Source of the DNA: CAZBUB01 sp046546355
GTDB lineage: Bacteria; Desulfobacterota; Desulfovibrionia; Desulfovibrionales; Desulfothermaceae
Direction: 5' to 3'
Length of the DNA: 28,841 nucleotides
NCBI GenBank assembly: GCA_046546355.1
Contig: JBKGXZ010000016.1
Span: 1 to 28,841 of the forward strand
Shown here piece after piece: positions 16,403 through 24,166 of this stretch. The first letter of the stretch is position 1, and each line of letters opens with the position of its first letter. Below the pieces are notes generated by a model. That model was not told the DNA's origin, made no database searches, and saw only the letters and a program-made list of their open reading frames with translations. A program made the position numbers and the translations under genes.

Positions 16403-19400
16403 ATGGCTGATTTTGTCCACCTCCACTGCCATACGGAATACAGCCTCCTGGATGGGGCCATCAAGCTGGAGGACCTCTGCAGCCAGGCGGTGGAATTCGG
16501 CCTGCCCGCGGCTGCAATCACCGACCACGGCAACCTGTTCGGGGCCATAGACTTCTATCTCTGCGCCAGGAAATACGGCATAAAGCCCATTATCGGCTGC
16601 GAAGTCTATGTGGCCCCGCAAAACAGATGGAAAAAGGATGCCAGGTCTGCCTCTGAGGCAGGCTATCACCTGGTGCTCCTGGCCCAGAACCAGGAAGGAT
16701 ACCACAACCTGATCAAGCTGGTCAGCAGCGGCTTCCTGGAGGGATTCTACTACAAGCCCAGGGTGGACAAGGAGCTTCTGGCCAAGTGGAACCAGGGCCT
16801 GATAGCCCTTTCCGCCTGCCTCAAGGGCGAGCTGCCCCAAGTCCTCATGCAGCAGGGCCTGGATCAGGCCAGCACGGTGCTGCAGGAATACCAGCAGCTC
16901 TTCCCGGGCCGTTTCTACCTGGAGCTGCAGGCCAACGGCATCCCGGAGCAGGAAGACCTGAACCACAGGCTGCTGGAGCTGTCCAGGATCAGCCAGACCC
17001 CCCTGGTAGCCACCAATGACTGCCACTATCTCACAGCCCAGGACGTGGAGGCCCATGACATCCTGCTCTGCATCCAGACCAACTCCTGTGTGCTAGACCA
17101 AAAGAGGATGCGGTTCGACACCAGGGAGCTCTACTACCGGCCCCCGCAGGAGATGGAGCAGGCCTTTGCCCATTGCCCCCAGGCCCTGGAGAATACCCTG
17201 GCTATTGCAGAAAAATGCAATCTGGAGCTGGAGCTTGATAGGCACCACTTCCCTGTCTACCACACCAGCCAGGGAGCAAGCCTGGAGCAGGAGCTTCAGG
17301 ATATGGCCCGCCATGGCCTGCGCCAGAGGCTGAAGCACCTGGACTATGTCCAGGACCAGACCCCATACTGGGACAGGCTGGACTTGGAACTGGACATCAT
17401 CTGCAGCAAGGGCTTTGCCAGCTACTTCCTGATTGTCCAGGATTTCATCAACTGGGCCAAATCCCGGGACATTCCCGTGGGCCCTGGCCGGGGCTCTGCA
17501 GCAGGCAGCCTGGTAGCCTATAGCCTTGGCATAACCAATCTGGATCCCCTGCGCTACAATCTGCTCTTTGAACGCTTCCTGAACGTGGAACGGGAGAGCC
17601 TACCGGATATAGATGTGGATTTTTGCTACAACCGCAGGGAAGAGGTTATCAAGTATGTAACCCAGAAGTACGGCAAGGACAGTGTAGCCCAGATAACCAC
17701 CTTCGGGACCATGAAGGCCAAGGCTGCTATCCGGGATGTGGGCCGGGCTCTGGGTATGAGCTTTGCCGAGACAGACCGCATCGCCAAGCTGATCCCAGAT
17801 GAGCTGAAGATGACCATTGACAAGGCCCTGGAGCAGGAGCCTGAGCTGCAGCGCAAAAAGGATCAGGACCCCCAGATTGCCAAGCTGATAGACATCTCCA
17901 GGCGGCTGGAAGGCCTTTGCCGCCATGCCTCCACCCATGCTGCAGGCATAGTTATCTCGGATAGGCCCATGCAGGAGTATTTGCCCCTTTATCTGGGCAA
18001 GAAAGGGGAAGTGGTCACCCAGTACGACATGAAGAAAGTAGAGAAAGTGGGCCTGATCAAGTTCGATTTTTTGGGTCTGAAGACCTTGACCGTGCTCCAG
18101 GACACCCTGAAGCTGGCCCAGGAGAACCACAAACAGATCCCGGACCTGGAGAATCTTAGACTGGATGACCAGGCCACATTTGATCTGCTCTGCAAGGGTC
18201 ACACCGACGGTGTATTCCAGCTGGAGAGCAGCGGCATGCGCAGGGTGCTTCTGGACCTGCAGCCCACCAGCTTCGAGGATATCATCGCCCTATTGGCTCT
18301 GTATAGGCCAGGCCCCCTGGAAAGCGGCATGGTCACGGACTTTGTGCAGCGCAAGCATGGCAGGGTGGAGGTCAGATATCCCCATCCCAAACTGGAACCT
18401 GTCCTGAAGGAGACCTATGGGGTGATCCTGTATCAGGAGCAGGTCATGCGCATTGCCTCTGAGCTGGCCAACTACTCCCTGGGAGATGGGGATATCCTGC
18501 GCCGGGCCATGGGCAAGAAGGACCAGGCAGTCATGGCCCAACAAAGGAGCAAGTTCCTGCAGGGGGCTTTGCATAACGGGCTCTCTGAACAAGATGCCAA
18601 CTACATCTTCGACCTGATCGAAAAATTCGCAGGCTATGGCTTCAACAAATCCCACAGCGCAGCCTACGCCCTGATCTCCTACCAGACCGCCTATCTCAAG
18701 GCCCATTTTCCTCGGGAATTCATGGCTGCTCTGATCACTTCTGAAGTCAACAATACAGACAAGGTCATCAGCCACATCAACGCCTGCAGGGAAATGGGCG
18801 TCCCAGTCCTCAAACCGGACATCAACCGCAGCAAGAGCACCTTCAGCGTGGACCAGGAGGGGATCTTGTTCGGACTGGCTGGAATCAAGAACGTAGGCCA
18901 GGGCGCTATCCAGGAGATCTTGAAGCAAAGAGAGAAGTTCGGACCCTTCAGCAGCCTGTTTGACCTCTGCCAGAGAATAAGCCTGCGCAAGGTGAGCAAG
19001 AGGGTCCTGGAGAGCTTGATCAAGGGCGGGGCCATGGACTGTCTGGGCGCCACTCGGGCCGCATTGCTGCAGAGCCTGGACCCAGTGGTGGAACGGGTGC
19101 ATAAGAAGAACAAGACCAAACAGAGCGGACAGCTGTCCTTGCTCAGCATGGTCCAGGCAGAACCCGCTGGCCAGAGCCAGGAGCAGGAAGGGGGCGTAGG
19201 CCTGGATATCCCTGAGGCTGAAGCCCCCGAGTTTGCTGAAGAGGAAAAGCTGCGGCAAGAAAAGGAGACCCTGGGATTTTTCCTGAGCAGCCACCCCCTG
19301 CTCAGGTACAGATCCCAACTGGAGATGCTCGGCGTACAGAATATCCAGGACTGCCAGGAAGCCTCTGCAGAGTCCAGATTCCTGCTGGCCTTTCTGGTCA

Positions 19401-19939
19401 CCGGCCACAAGGAGATAAGCACCCGCAAGGGGCAAAGGATGGCCTTTTGCCAGGTGGAGGATCTGACCGCCACTGCTGAGCTGGTGCTTTTTCCGGATCT
19501 CTACTCCAGCATCAAGGAGCAGCTGGAGCTGGAGCAGCCCCTGCTATGCAGGGCCAGGCCAAGCAGCCAGGAAGGAAAAAACAGCGAGGAAGCCTCTTCT
19601 GGGCAGATTAAGCTGGTGGCAGAAAGCATCCAGCTTCTGGAACAGGCAGAGGTGGACAGCTGCCAGCCCTGCCAGCTGGAGATGACTGCCGCGCTGCTGC
19701 AGGATGCCAGGCTGCAGGAGCTGAAATCCATCCTGCAGCGCTTCCCCGGCCACAATCCGGTGCAGATACTTCTGCATCTGCAGGAGGCCAGCTGCAGGGT
19801 CCAGCTGGGCCCCAACTTCTGCGTCAGCCCCAATCCGGAATTATGGCGCGAAATTGAGCAATGGAAAGCACAAGCCGCCCAAGGGCCTAGTCCCAACCTG
19901 CTGCAGGCCCCAAGCTCAGAAAGCGCCCTTAGAACCTGA
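16403..19939 (+). CDS. dnaE: DNA polymerase III alpha subunit
   Basis: This 1,178-residue protein is the replicative polymerase. It has an N-terminal PHP domain (HLHCHTEYSLLDG, ITDHGN, GCEVY, LSAC, NDCHY), a C-family polymerase core with catalytic D402 and D404 (PDIDVDF) and D555 (KFDFLG), helix-hairpin-helix and OB regions, and a candidate beta-clamp motif QLSLL at 910-914. These positions match E. coli D401, D403 and D555 within one residue. Unlike E. coli, the PHP metal ligands all look intact, as in Thermus aquaticus, so the domain may be a working 3'-5' exonuclease. Ribosome site before the ATG is weak (AAGAAAAG). It is followed by queD after 18 nt and heads a tight cluster with dtd and the phosphatase gene. 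Confidence 0.97.
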   Translation: MADFVHLHCHTEYSLLDGAIKLEDLCSQAVEFGLPAAAITDHGNLFGAIDFYLCARKYGIKPIIGCEVYVAPQNRWKKDARSASEAGYHLVLLAQNQEGYHNLIKLVSSGFLEGFYYKPRVDKELLAKWNQGLIALSACLKGELPQVLMQQGLDQASTVLQEYQQLFPGRFYLELQANGIPEQEDLNHRLLELSRISQTPLVATNDCHYLTAQDVEAHDILLCIQTNSCVLDQKRMRFDTRELYYRPPQEMEQAFAHCPQALENTLAIAEKCNLELELDRHHFPVYHTSQGASLEQELQDMARHGLRQRLKHLDYVQDQTPYWDRLDLELDIICSKGFASYFLIVQDFINWAKSRDIPVGPGRGSAAGSLVAYSLGITNLDPLRYNLLFERFLNVERESLPDIDVDFCYNRREEVIKYVTQKYGKDSVAQITTFGTMKAKAAIRDVGRALGMSFAETDRIAKLIPDELKMTIDKALEQEPELQRKKDQDPQIAKLIDISRRLEGLCRHASTHAAGIVISDRPMQEYLPLYLGKKGEVVTQYDMKKVEKVGLIKFDFLGLKTLTVLQDTLKLAQENHKQIPDLENLRLDDQATFDLLCKGHTDGVFQLESSGMRRVLLDLQPTSFEDIIALLALYRPGPLESGMVTDFVQRKHGRVEVRYPHPKLEPVLKETYGVILYQEQVMRIASELANYSLGDGDILRRAMGKKDQAVMAQQRSKFLQGALHNGLSEQDANYIFDLIEKFAGYGFNKSHSAAYALISYQTAYLKAHFPREFMAALITSEVNNTDKVISHINACREMGVPVLKPDINRSKSTFSVDQEGILFGLAGIKNVGQGAIQEILKQREKFGPFSSLFDLCQRISLRKVSKRVLESLIKGGAMDCLGATRAALLQSLDPVVERVHKKNKTKQSGQLSLLSMVQAEPAGQSQEQEGGVGLDIPEAEAPEFAEEEKLRQEKETLGFFLSSHPLLRYRSQLEMLGVQNIQDCQEASAESRFLLAFLVTGHKEISTRKGQRMAFCQVEDLTATAELVLFPDLYSSIKEQLELEQPLLCRARPSSQEGKNSEEASSGQIKLVAESIQLLEQAEVDSCQPCQLEMTAALLQDARLQELKSILQRFPGHNPVQILLHLQEASCRVQLGPNFCVSPNPELWREIEQWKAQAAQGPSPNLLQAPSSESALRT

Positions 19940-19957
19940 AAACCCCCTGGAGCCCCC

Positions 19958-20350
19958 ATGCCAGAGACCAGATCCATATATAGACTGCAGGTCAGCTCCA
20001 GCTTCAGCTCCTCCCATCAGCTGCGACATTACCAGGGCAAATGTGAGGCTCTGCACGGACATAATTTCACGGTCCAGGCTGAAGTGGAAGGCTCTGAGCT
20101 GGAGCAGGGAACCGAGATCCTCATGGACTTCGCAGAGCTCAAATCCCTGCTGAACTCCATTTTGCAGGAGCTGGACCACAAGCACCTCAATGAATTACCT
20201 GCCTTCCAGGACCAGAACCCTTCCTCTGAGAACCTGGCCCGCTATATCTATCAACACCTAAAACTCGACCTGGTGGGCCGGCCTGTCCAGCTGCGCTGGG
20301 TCAGCGTATCTGAGAAGGAGACTTCCAGGGCGGTGTATCTTGAGGGCTAG
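19958..20350 (+). CDS. queD: 6-carboxy-5,6,7,8-tetrahydropterin synthase family protein
   Basis: This 130-residue protein belongs to the PTPS/QueD family. QueD converts 7,8-dihydroneopterin triphosphate to 6-carboxy-tetrahydropterin in queuosine and other 7-deazapurine synthesis. Zinc ligands are H20 (FSSSHQL), H33 and H35 (LHGHNF); the catalytic cysteine is C29 (GKCEALHGHN), the CxxxHGHN spacing expected for QueD. LDHKHLNEL and a glutamate-containing VSEKETSRAV near the end also match. Length is normal (about 120-140). It lies 18 nt after dnaE and 3 nt before dtd. No other queuosine gene is in the window, so the operon is one of convenience. A PTPS-like enzyme for folate or biopterin is less likely, given the cysteine pattern. 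Confidence 0.9.
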   Translation: MPETRSIYRLQVSSSFSSSHQLRHYQGKCEALHGHNFTVQAEVEGSELEQGTEILMDFAELKSLLNSILQELDHKHLNELPAFQDQNPSSENLARYIYQHLKLDLVGRPVQLRWVSVSEKETSRAVYLEG

Positions 20351-20353
20351 GCT

Positions 20354-20821
20354 ATGCGGCTGCTCCTGCAAAGGGTGAAATGGGCCAAAGTGGAAGTGGG
20401 AAGCCAGGAGAAAGCCCAAATAGGTCCAGGGCTTTTGATATTGGCTGGATTCTCTGCCCTGGACCAGAAGGATCTGCCCTTGTCGAAGGCCTGGAGCAAG
20501 ATCCTGGATAAGATCCCTGGCCTGAGGATCTTTCCTGACCAGGAGGGCAAGTCCAACCTGGATCTCCATGATCTGCAGGGTCAGATCCTGCTGGTCTCCC
20601 AGTTCACTCTATTTGCTGACTGCAGCAAGGGCCGCAGGCCATCCTTCATCAGGGCCGCGCCTGCGGATCTGGCTAGGCAGCTGCAGCAAAGTCTCTTCCA
20701 GGACTTGGCCAACCGGGTCCCTTCCAGGGTGCAGCAGGGCGTATTCGGCGCAGAAATGGATGTTTCTTATTGCAATTGGGGGCCTATGAGCATTATTCTG
20801 GATAGTCAGGATTTCCAATGA
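20354..20821 (+). CDS. dtd: D-aminoacyl-tRNA deacylase
   Basis: This 155-residue enzyme removes D-amino acids (and glycine mischarged on tRNA-Ala) from tRNA, protecting translation. The N-terminal MRLLLQRVKWAKVEV is typical; the first motif SQFTLFAD is exact. The second motif, usually NxGPxT, reads NWGPMS, keeping the Gly-cisPro pair that enforces D-chirality but replacing the final Thr with Ser. Length (155) is slightly above the usual 145-150. It starts 3 nt after the queD stop and ends 21 nt before the response-regulator gene, so it is probably co-transcribed with dnaE and queD. Assignment is secure. Confidence 0.95.
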   Translation: MRLLLQRVKWAKVEVGSQEKAQIGPGLLILAGFSALDQKDLPLSKAWSKILDKIPGLRIFPDQEGKSNLDLHDLQGQILLVSQFTLFADCSKGRRPSFIRAAPADLARQLQQSLFQDLANRVPSRVQQGVFGAEMDVSYCNWGPMSIILDSQDFQ

Positions 20822-20842
20822 GCAGCCAGGCAGCGAGGTCCC

Positions 20843-21982
20843 ATGCAGAATACAGGCATCAAGATCCTGATCACAGATGACTCCCCAGGCTGGCGGGAGG
20901 ACCTGAACAACATCCTGCACCTGGAAAGCTACCAGCTCTTCCTGGCGGAAAACGGGGAGCAGGCTGTGCACAGTTACTTGCTGCACAAGCCGGAGATCAT
21001 CCTCCTGGATTTGAACCTGCCCGGCCTAAATGGCCTGGAAGTCATTGACTACATCCGAAACCAGGCTAATGACACGGATATTTACATCATCTCCATCACT
21101 TCCGAGGATGACCCGGACAAGAAATCCCGGGCCCTGAACCTGGGTGCCAACGATTTTCTGCTCAAGCCCTTTGCTGCAGAAGAGCTCAAGGCCAGGCTCA
21201 ACGTGGCCAAGCGCCAGCTCAGATTGAACCAGCAGCTGCGCCAGGCCTACCAGAGAATTGCCAGGGAAATAGACACCGTGGCCTCTTTGCAGGTCAAGCT
21301 GCTGCCCAAAGAGTGCGTGAGCAGGAAGGACATCTCAGTACAGACCTTGTACAGGCCCTCAGGCCGCGCCAGTGGGGACTACTACGACTTCTTTCCCATA
21401 GACGAGAACACCCTGCGGGTGGTCATAGCAGACGTCTCCGGCCACGGAGCCAGGGCGGCCTTCCTGATGGCCATGGTCAGGGCCTTGATCAGGAGCTCAG
21501 AAAGCCACTTCTTTACCCTGGCCCAGAGCCTGCACCTGGTTAACAAGCAGCTTTGTGAAATAATCGGCAACGAGCCTGATTTTGTGACCCTGTTTGTTGC
21601 GGACGTGAACAACAAAGAGGGCAGCCTGACCTACATCAATGCCGGCCATTGTCCAGGGATCCTGAGCACTTCAGTCCAGGACTGCCAGCTCCTGCAGCCC
21701 ACGCATACCATCCTGGGCTTCTTCGATCTGGAGTTTCAGCCCACAAAGCAGGAAATCTCTGGAGACAGCACCCTTTTGTTGTTCACGGACGGCTTCTATG
21801 AATGGGATATCTCCCCAGGCGTCCAGTATGGTTTGGAGAACTTCATATCCCTGGCTTCGGATCTGATCTGCAGAGTAGACTTGAATCTCCCTGAGCTGGA
21901 GCAATACATGATGCAGGATATGCATTTCAAGCCAAGCTTCAGGGATGACCGCAGCGCCCTGTTGATCAGATGGGGTGGATAG
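20843..21982 (+). CDS. Response regulator with PP2C (RsbU/SpoIIE-type) phosphatase output
   Basis: This 379-residue protein has an N-terminal receiver domain with acid pocket D12-D13, phosphoacceptor D56 (LLDLNLPG), T86 and K108 (LLKPFA), a short helical linker (about 118-150), and a PP2C-type serine phosphatase domain. Phosphatase metal ligands are visible in SGDYYDFF, VIADVSGHG, LLFTDGFYEW and DDRSALLIRW. Such proteins dephosphorylate STAS-domain anti-sigma antagonists when their receiver is phosphorylated. A STAS gene lies 380 bp downstream, a likely substrate. No histidine kinase is present in the window. The ATG has GAGGT just upstream. It is the last of the dnaE-queD-dtd cluster by spacing. 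Function is strongly supported by domains; the signal is unknown. Confidence 0.93.
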   Translation: MQNTGIKILITDDSPGWREDLNNILHLESYQLFLAENGEQAVHSYLLHKPEIILLDLNLPGLNGLEVIDYIRNQANDTDIYIISITSEDDPDKKSRALNLGANDFLLKPFAAEELKARLNVAKRQLRLNQQLRQAYQRIAREIDTVASLQVKLLPKECVSRKDISVQTLYRPSGRASGDYYDFFPIDENTLRVVIADVSGHGARAAFLMAMVRALIRSSESHFFTLAQSLHLVNKQLCEIIGNEPDFVTLFVADVNNKEGSLTYINAGHCPGILSTSVQDCQLLQPTHTILGFFDLEFQPTKQEISGDSTLLLFTDGFYEWDISPGVQYGLENFISLASDLICRVDLNLPELEQYMMQDMHFKPSFRDDRSALLIRWGG

Positions 21983-22065
21983 TGCTAAGAAGTTTGCTTG
22001 TAACTTCTCAATAACCATCATGCCCTACATGGGCACAGTTAAGCAGAGCGAACTTCAACCCACAT

Positions 22066-22097
22066 TGCAAGGGGCGAGCGCCGCTCGCCCCTTGGCA
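22066..22097. repeat. REP-like hairpin 1
   Basis: AAGGGGCGAGC (22069-22079) and GCTCGCCCCTT (22083-22093) pair perfectly over 11 bp around a 3-nt GCC loop. The stem extends outward to TGC/GCA with one bulged G. GC-rich hairpins of the GGGGCGA...TCGCCCC kind are widespread extragenic palindromes in bacteria. There is no T tract. Confidence 0.75.
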
Positions 22098-22118
22098 TCG
22101 CAGCAGCACGTCACTTGA

Positions 22119-22132
22119 ACATAGGCCTATGT
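22119..22132. repeat. 14-bp perfect palindrome
   Basis: ACATAGGCCTATGT is a perfect 14-bp palindrome between the two REP-like hairpins. It could be an operator or part of the same repeat unit. No gene start is close enough to decide. Confidence 0.5.
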
Positions 22133-22150
22133 GAAGGCATAGGCTTGTAG

Positions 22151-22170
22151 GGGCCGACCGGCGGTCGCCC
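22151..22170. repeat. REP-like hairpin 2
   Basis: GGGCCGACC (22151-22159) pairs with GGTCGCCC (22163-22170) around a GGC loop with one bulged C. The core GGGCGACC/GGTCGCCC is related in design to hairpin 1 but differs in the inner stem, like two REP variants placed together. Confidence 0.7.
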
Positions 22171-22187
22171 TCTGTATTGGTCAACAT

Positions 22188-22272
22188 ATCGATTACGATT
22201 ACGACCACGACAACGACAGCGAGGGGAGGGCAGAGCAAATCGTGATTGGTCGTTGTCGTCATCGCTGTCGAT
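22188..22272. repeat. Hexamer-periodic imperfect inverted repeat
   Basis: The left arm reads in hexamers: GATTAC, GATTAC, GACCAC, GACAAC, GACAGC (22191-22220). The right arm (22248-22272) is the complement-type series of GTCGTT/GTCGTC/ATCGCT/GTCGAT. By my alignment 22188-22212 matches the reverse complement of 22248-22272 at 19 of 25. The 6-nt period and the inverted layout are not explained by any gene. Confidence 0.65.
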
Positions 22273-22362
22273 ACTGAAGAAGCCCTTCATTTGGCATCAT
22301 TCGTAGGGTCGTCATAGTGACCGTATCCTGATCCTGGACAAAAGACTCCCAAGGAGCCCAGA

Positions 22363-22704
22363 ATGGAAAAGCTGAACATAGAAAAGACAGGCCGGATCTG
22401 CATACTGCGCTTTTCCGGGGAGCTGACCCTGGAGGTGGTGGACAAGCTCAAGGAAGAAACCGAGCAGTACCTGCAGACCCAGGAATGCCCTGTGCTGGTC
22501 CTGGACCTTTCCCAGACCATGTTCCTGGACAGCTCTGGCATTGGCCTTTTGGTCAATCTAAACAATAAGCAAAAGGAAAAGGGGCTGGAGTTTTATCTGC
22601 TGAGCCCATCCCCCCAGGTCAGGAAGACCCTGAGCCTGGTCAAGCTGCTTGAGTTTTTCAATATCCTGGAAAGCGAAGACGAGCTGCAGCAACTGCAGGC
22701 TTAA
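22363..22704 (+). CDS. STAS-domain anti-sigma factor antagonist (SpoIIAA/RsbV-like)
   Basis: This 113-residue single-domain protein has the STAS fold: FSGELTLEVVDKL near the N-terminus and LDSSGIGLLVNL with the phosphorylatable Ser57 after Asp56. Such proteins bind and sequester an anti-sigma kinase when unphosphorylated, and are reset by a PP2C phosphatase. The upstream response-regulator phosphatase is the likely partner; no anti-sigma kinase (HATPase_c) is in the window, so the module is incomplete here. Length is normal. The ATG has AAGGAG 6-7 nt upstream. A hairpin right after the stop (22713-22735) separates it from the convergent trkH. The family call is secure; the output could be a sigma factor or another target. 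Confidence 0.93.
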   Translation: MEKLNIEKTGRICILRFSGELTLEVVDKLKEETEQYLQTQECPVLVLDLSQTMFLDSSGIGLLVNLNNKQKEKGLEFYLLSPSPQVRKTLSLVKLLEFFNILESEDELQQLQA

Positions 22705-22712
22705 AGACCAGG

Positions 22713-22735
22713 CCCTAGTTCTTCCAGAACTGGGG
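22713..22735. terminator. Hairpin terminator between STAS gene and trkH, embedded in trkH end
   Basis: CCCTAGTTCT (22713-22722) pairs with AGAACTGGGG (22726-22735) over 10 positions (one G-T pair) around a TCC loop. It begins 8 nt after the STAS stop and includes the trkH stop codon and last codons. There is no T tract, so Rho-independent strength is uncertain. Confidence 0.5.
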
Positions 22736-24163
22736 ATGGAACATGATCAGTACTGTGTATATCTCCAGCCTGCCCAGGAGCATGCACAGGCTTAGCACCC
22801 ATTTGCCTAGCAAAGGAACCTGAGCATAGTTCTGGGCCGGGCCTACTGCAGCAAACCCTGGACCAATGTTGCTCACACAGGCGATCACCGCAGCAAATGC
22901 GGACAGCATGTCCAGGCCCAGGGCGGACAAGGCCAGAGCAGCAATACAGGCCAGAAACAAATAAAGTATAAAATAGCCCCAGATGCCCTGCAGCACCTCT
23001 TCAGGCACCAGCCTGCCTCCCATCTTGAGGTGCATGACCGCCTTGGGATGGATAAGCCTCTTGAGTTCTCGCATGCCGTGCTTGAACAAAAGGATCAGCC
23101 GCATGCACTTCATGCCCCCGGCTGTGGAGCCGGCACATCCACCCATGAGCATACACAGCAAAAGCACCACCTGGGCCAATCCAGGCCAGAGATCATAGTC
23201 TGCTGTACCGAACCCAGTGCTGGTGATCAGGGACAGGACCTGGAAACTGCTGTAGCGCAATGCATCTCCCAGGTCGGTATATACAGGACCCCAGATACTC
23301 AAGCAGACCAGGCTCACCCCGGCCAAAATCAACAAACTGAAGACCCGAAATTCAGTATTGCGCCAGTAAGGCCTGATTTCTCCGCCCAGCAGCCTGAAAT
23401 GCAAGGCAAAGTTTGTCCCGGCAATAAACATGAACAAAATGACCACCACTTCCAGATACAGGCTGTCAAAATGGCCCACTGAGGCGTTCTGGGTGGAAAA
23501 GCCTCCGGTAGCAATGGTGCTGAAGGCGTGATTCACTGCCTGGAAGGCATCCATACCTCCCAGAAACAAAAGCAAGAACAAAATACAAGAGAAAAGGAGA
23601 TAGACCTTCCAGAGCAAAAGGGCAGTATCCTTGATCCTGGGCCGCAGCTTGTCCGGGGCTGGCCCGGGCACTTCCGCCTTGTAGAGCTGCATTCCTCCCA
23701 CACCCAAAAAAGGCAAAATCGCCAAAGACAAAAGTATAATCCCCATGCCCCCCAGCCAGTGGCATAGGCTGCGCCAAAGCAGCAAGCTGGGCGCCAGGGC
23801 CTCCACATCCTGCAGGATAGAGGCCCCGGTGGTGGTCAGCCCGGAAAAAGTCTCGAACACACAGTCTGTGAACAAAGGGATCTGCCTGCTCAAATAAAAA
23901 GGCAAAGCCCCAAACAGACCTGCACTCAGCCAGCCTAGGCTGACAATTGCCATGCCCTCCCTGATGGCTATGGTCTCTACTTTATGAGTCCTGAAAAATA
24001 CATAGCACAAGAAACCGACGCTGCAGGCCAGACTCAGGGATTGGAAAAAGATGAGTGCTTGGCCGTCTGCAAAATAAAGGGAGGCAAAAATCAGGGGAAG
24101 CTGCAACAGGCCTACCACACATATTATCAGGCCCACAGAGCGCAACACGAATCTCCAGCGCAT
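22715..24163 (-). CDS. trkH: TrkH-family potassium uptake membrane subunit
   Basis: This 482-residue inner-membrane protein is the channel subunit of Trk/Ktr potassium uptake. Four pore loops with the selectivity glycines are visible: LTTTGASIL (about 109-117), IATGGFST (217-224), TSTGFGTA (314-321) and SNIGPGFAA (431-439). Around ten hydrophobic helices surround them and a basic cytoplasmic loop KHGMRELKRLIHPK lies at 361-374. Length matches TrkH (about 480). The ATG starts 3 nt after the trkA stop, with no clear ribosome site of its own, so translation is probably coupled to trkA. The pair imports potassium with sodium or protons, important for turgor in saline habitats. Confidence 0.95.
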   Translation of the reverse strand: MRWRFVLRSVGLIICVVGLLQLPLIFASLYFADGQALIFFQSLSLACSVGFLCYVFFRTHKVETIAIREGMAIVSLGWLSAGLFGALPFYLSRQIPLFTDCVFETFSGLTTTGASILQDVEALAPSLLLWRSLCHWLGGMGIILLSLAILPFLGVGGMQLYKAEVPGPAPDKLRPRIKDTALLLWKVYLLFSCILFLLLFLGGMDAFQAVNHAFSTIATGGFSTQNASVGHFDSLYLEVVVILFMFIAGTNFALHFRLLGGEIRPYWRNTEFRVFSLLILAGVSLVCLSIWGPVYTDLGDALRYSSFQVLSLITSTGFGTADYDLWPGLAQVVLLLCMLMGGCAGSTAGGMKCMRLILLFKHGMRELKRLIHPKAVMHLKMGGRLVPEEVLQGIWGYFILYLFLACIAALALSALGLDMLSAFAAVIACVSNIGPGFAAVGPAQNYAQVPLLGKWVLSLCMLLGRLEIYTVLIMFHPQFWKN

Positions 24164-24166
24164 TTT

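Larger units (their letters stand above)
21983..22362. other. Repeat-rich 380-bp gap between phosphatase and STAS genes
   Basis: No gene is supported. It holds, in order, a small stem TGCCC-TACAT-GGGCA (22021-22035), a strong REP-like hairpin (22066-22097), a 14-bp palindrome (22119-22132), a second REP-like hairpin (22151-22170), and a hexamer-periodic inverted repeat (22188-22272). The STAS gene's ribosome site AAGGAG lies near 22351. Confidence 0.75.

Noticed and set aside
18290..19435. 381-codon open frame on - strand inside dnaE
   Set aside because: It is antisense to conserved polymerase sequence, with no motif and no start context.
22008..22262. 84-codon open frame with a valine/isoleucine run
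   Set aside because: The hydrophobic run comes from the hexamer repeat at 22191-22220 read on the minus strand. It also spans two REP-like hairpins, so it is not a credible gene.
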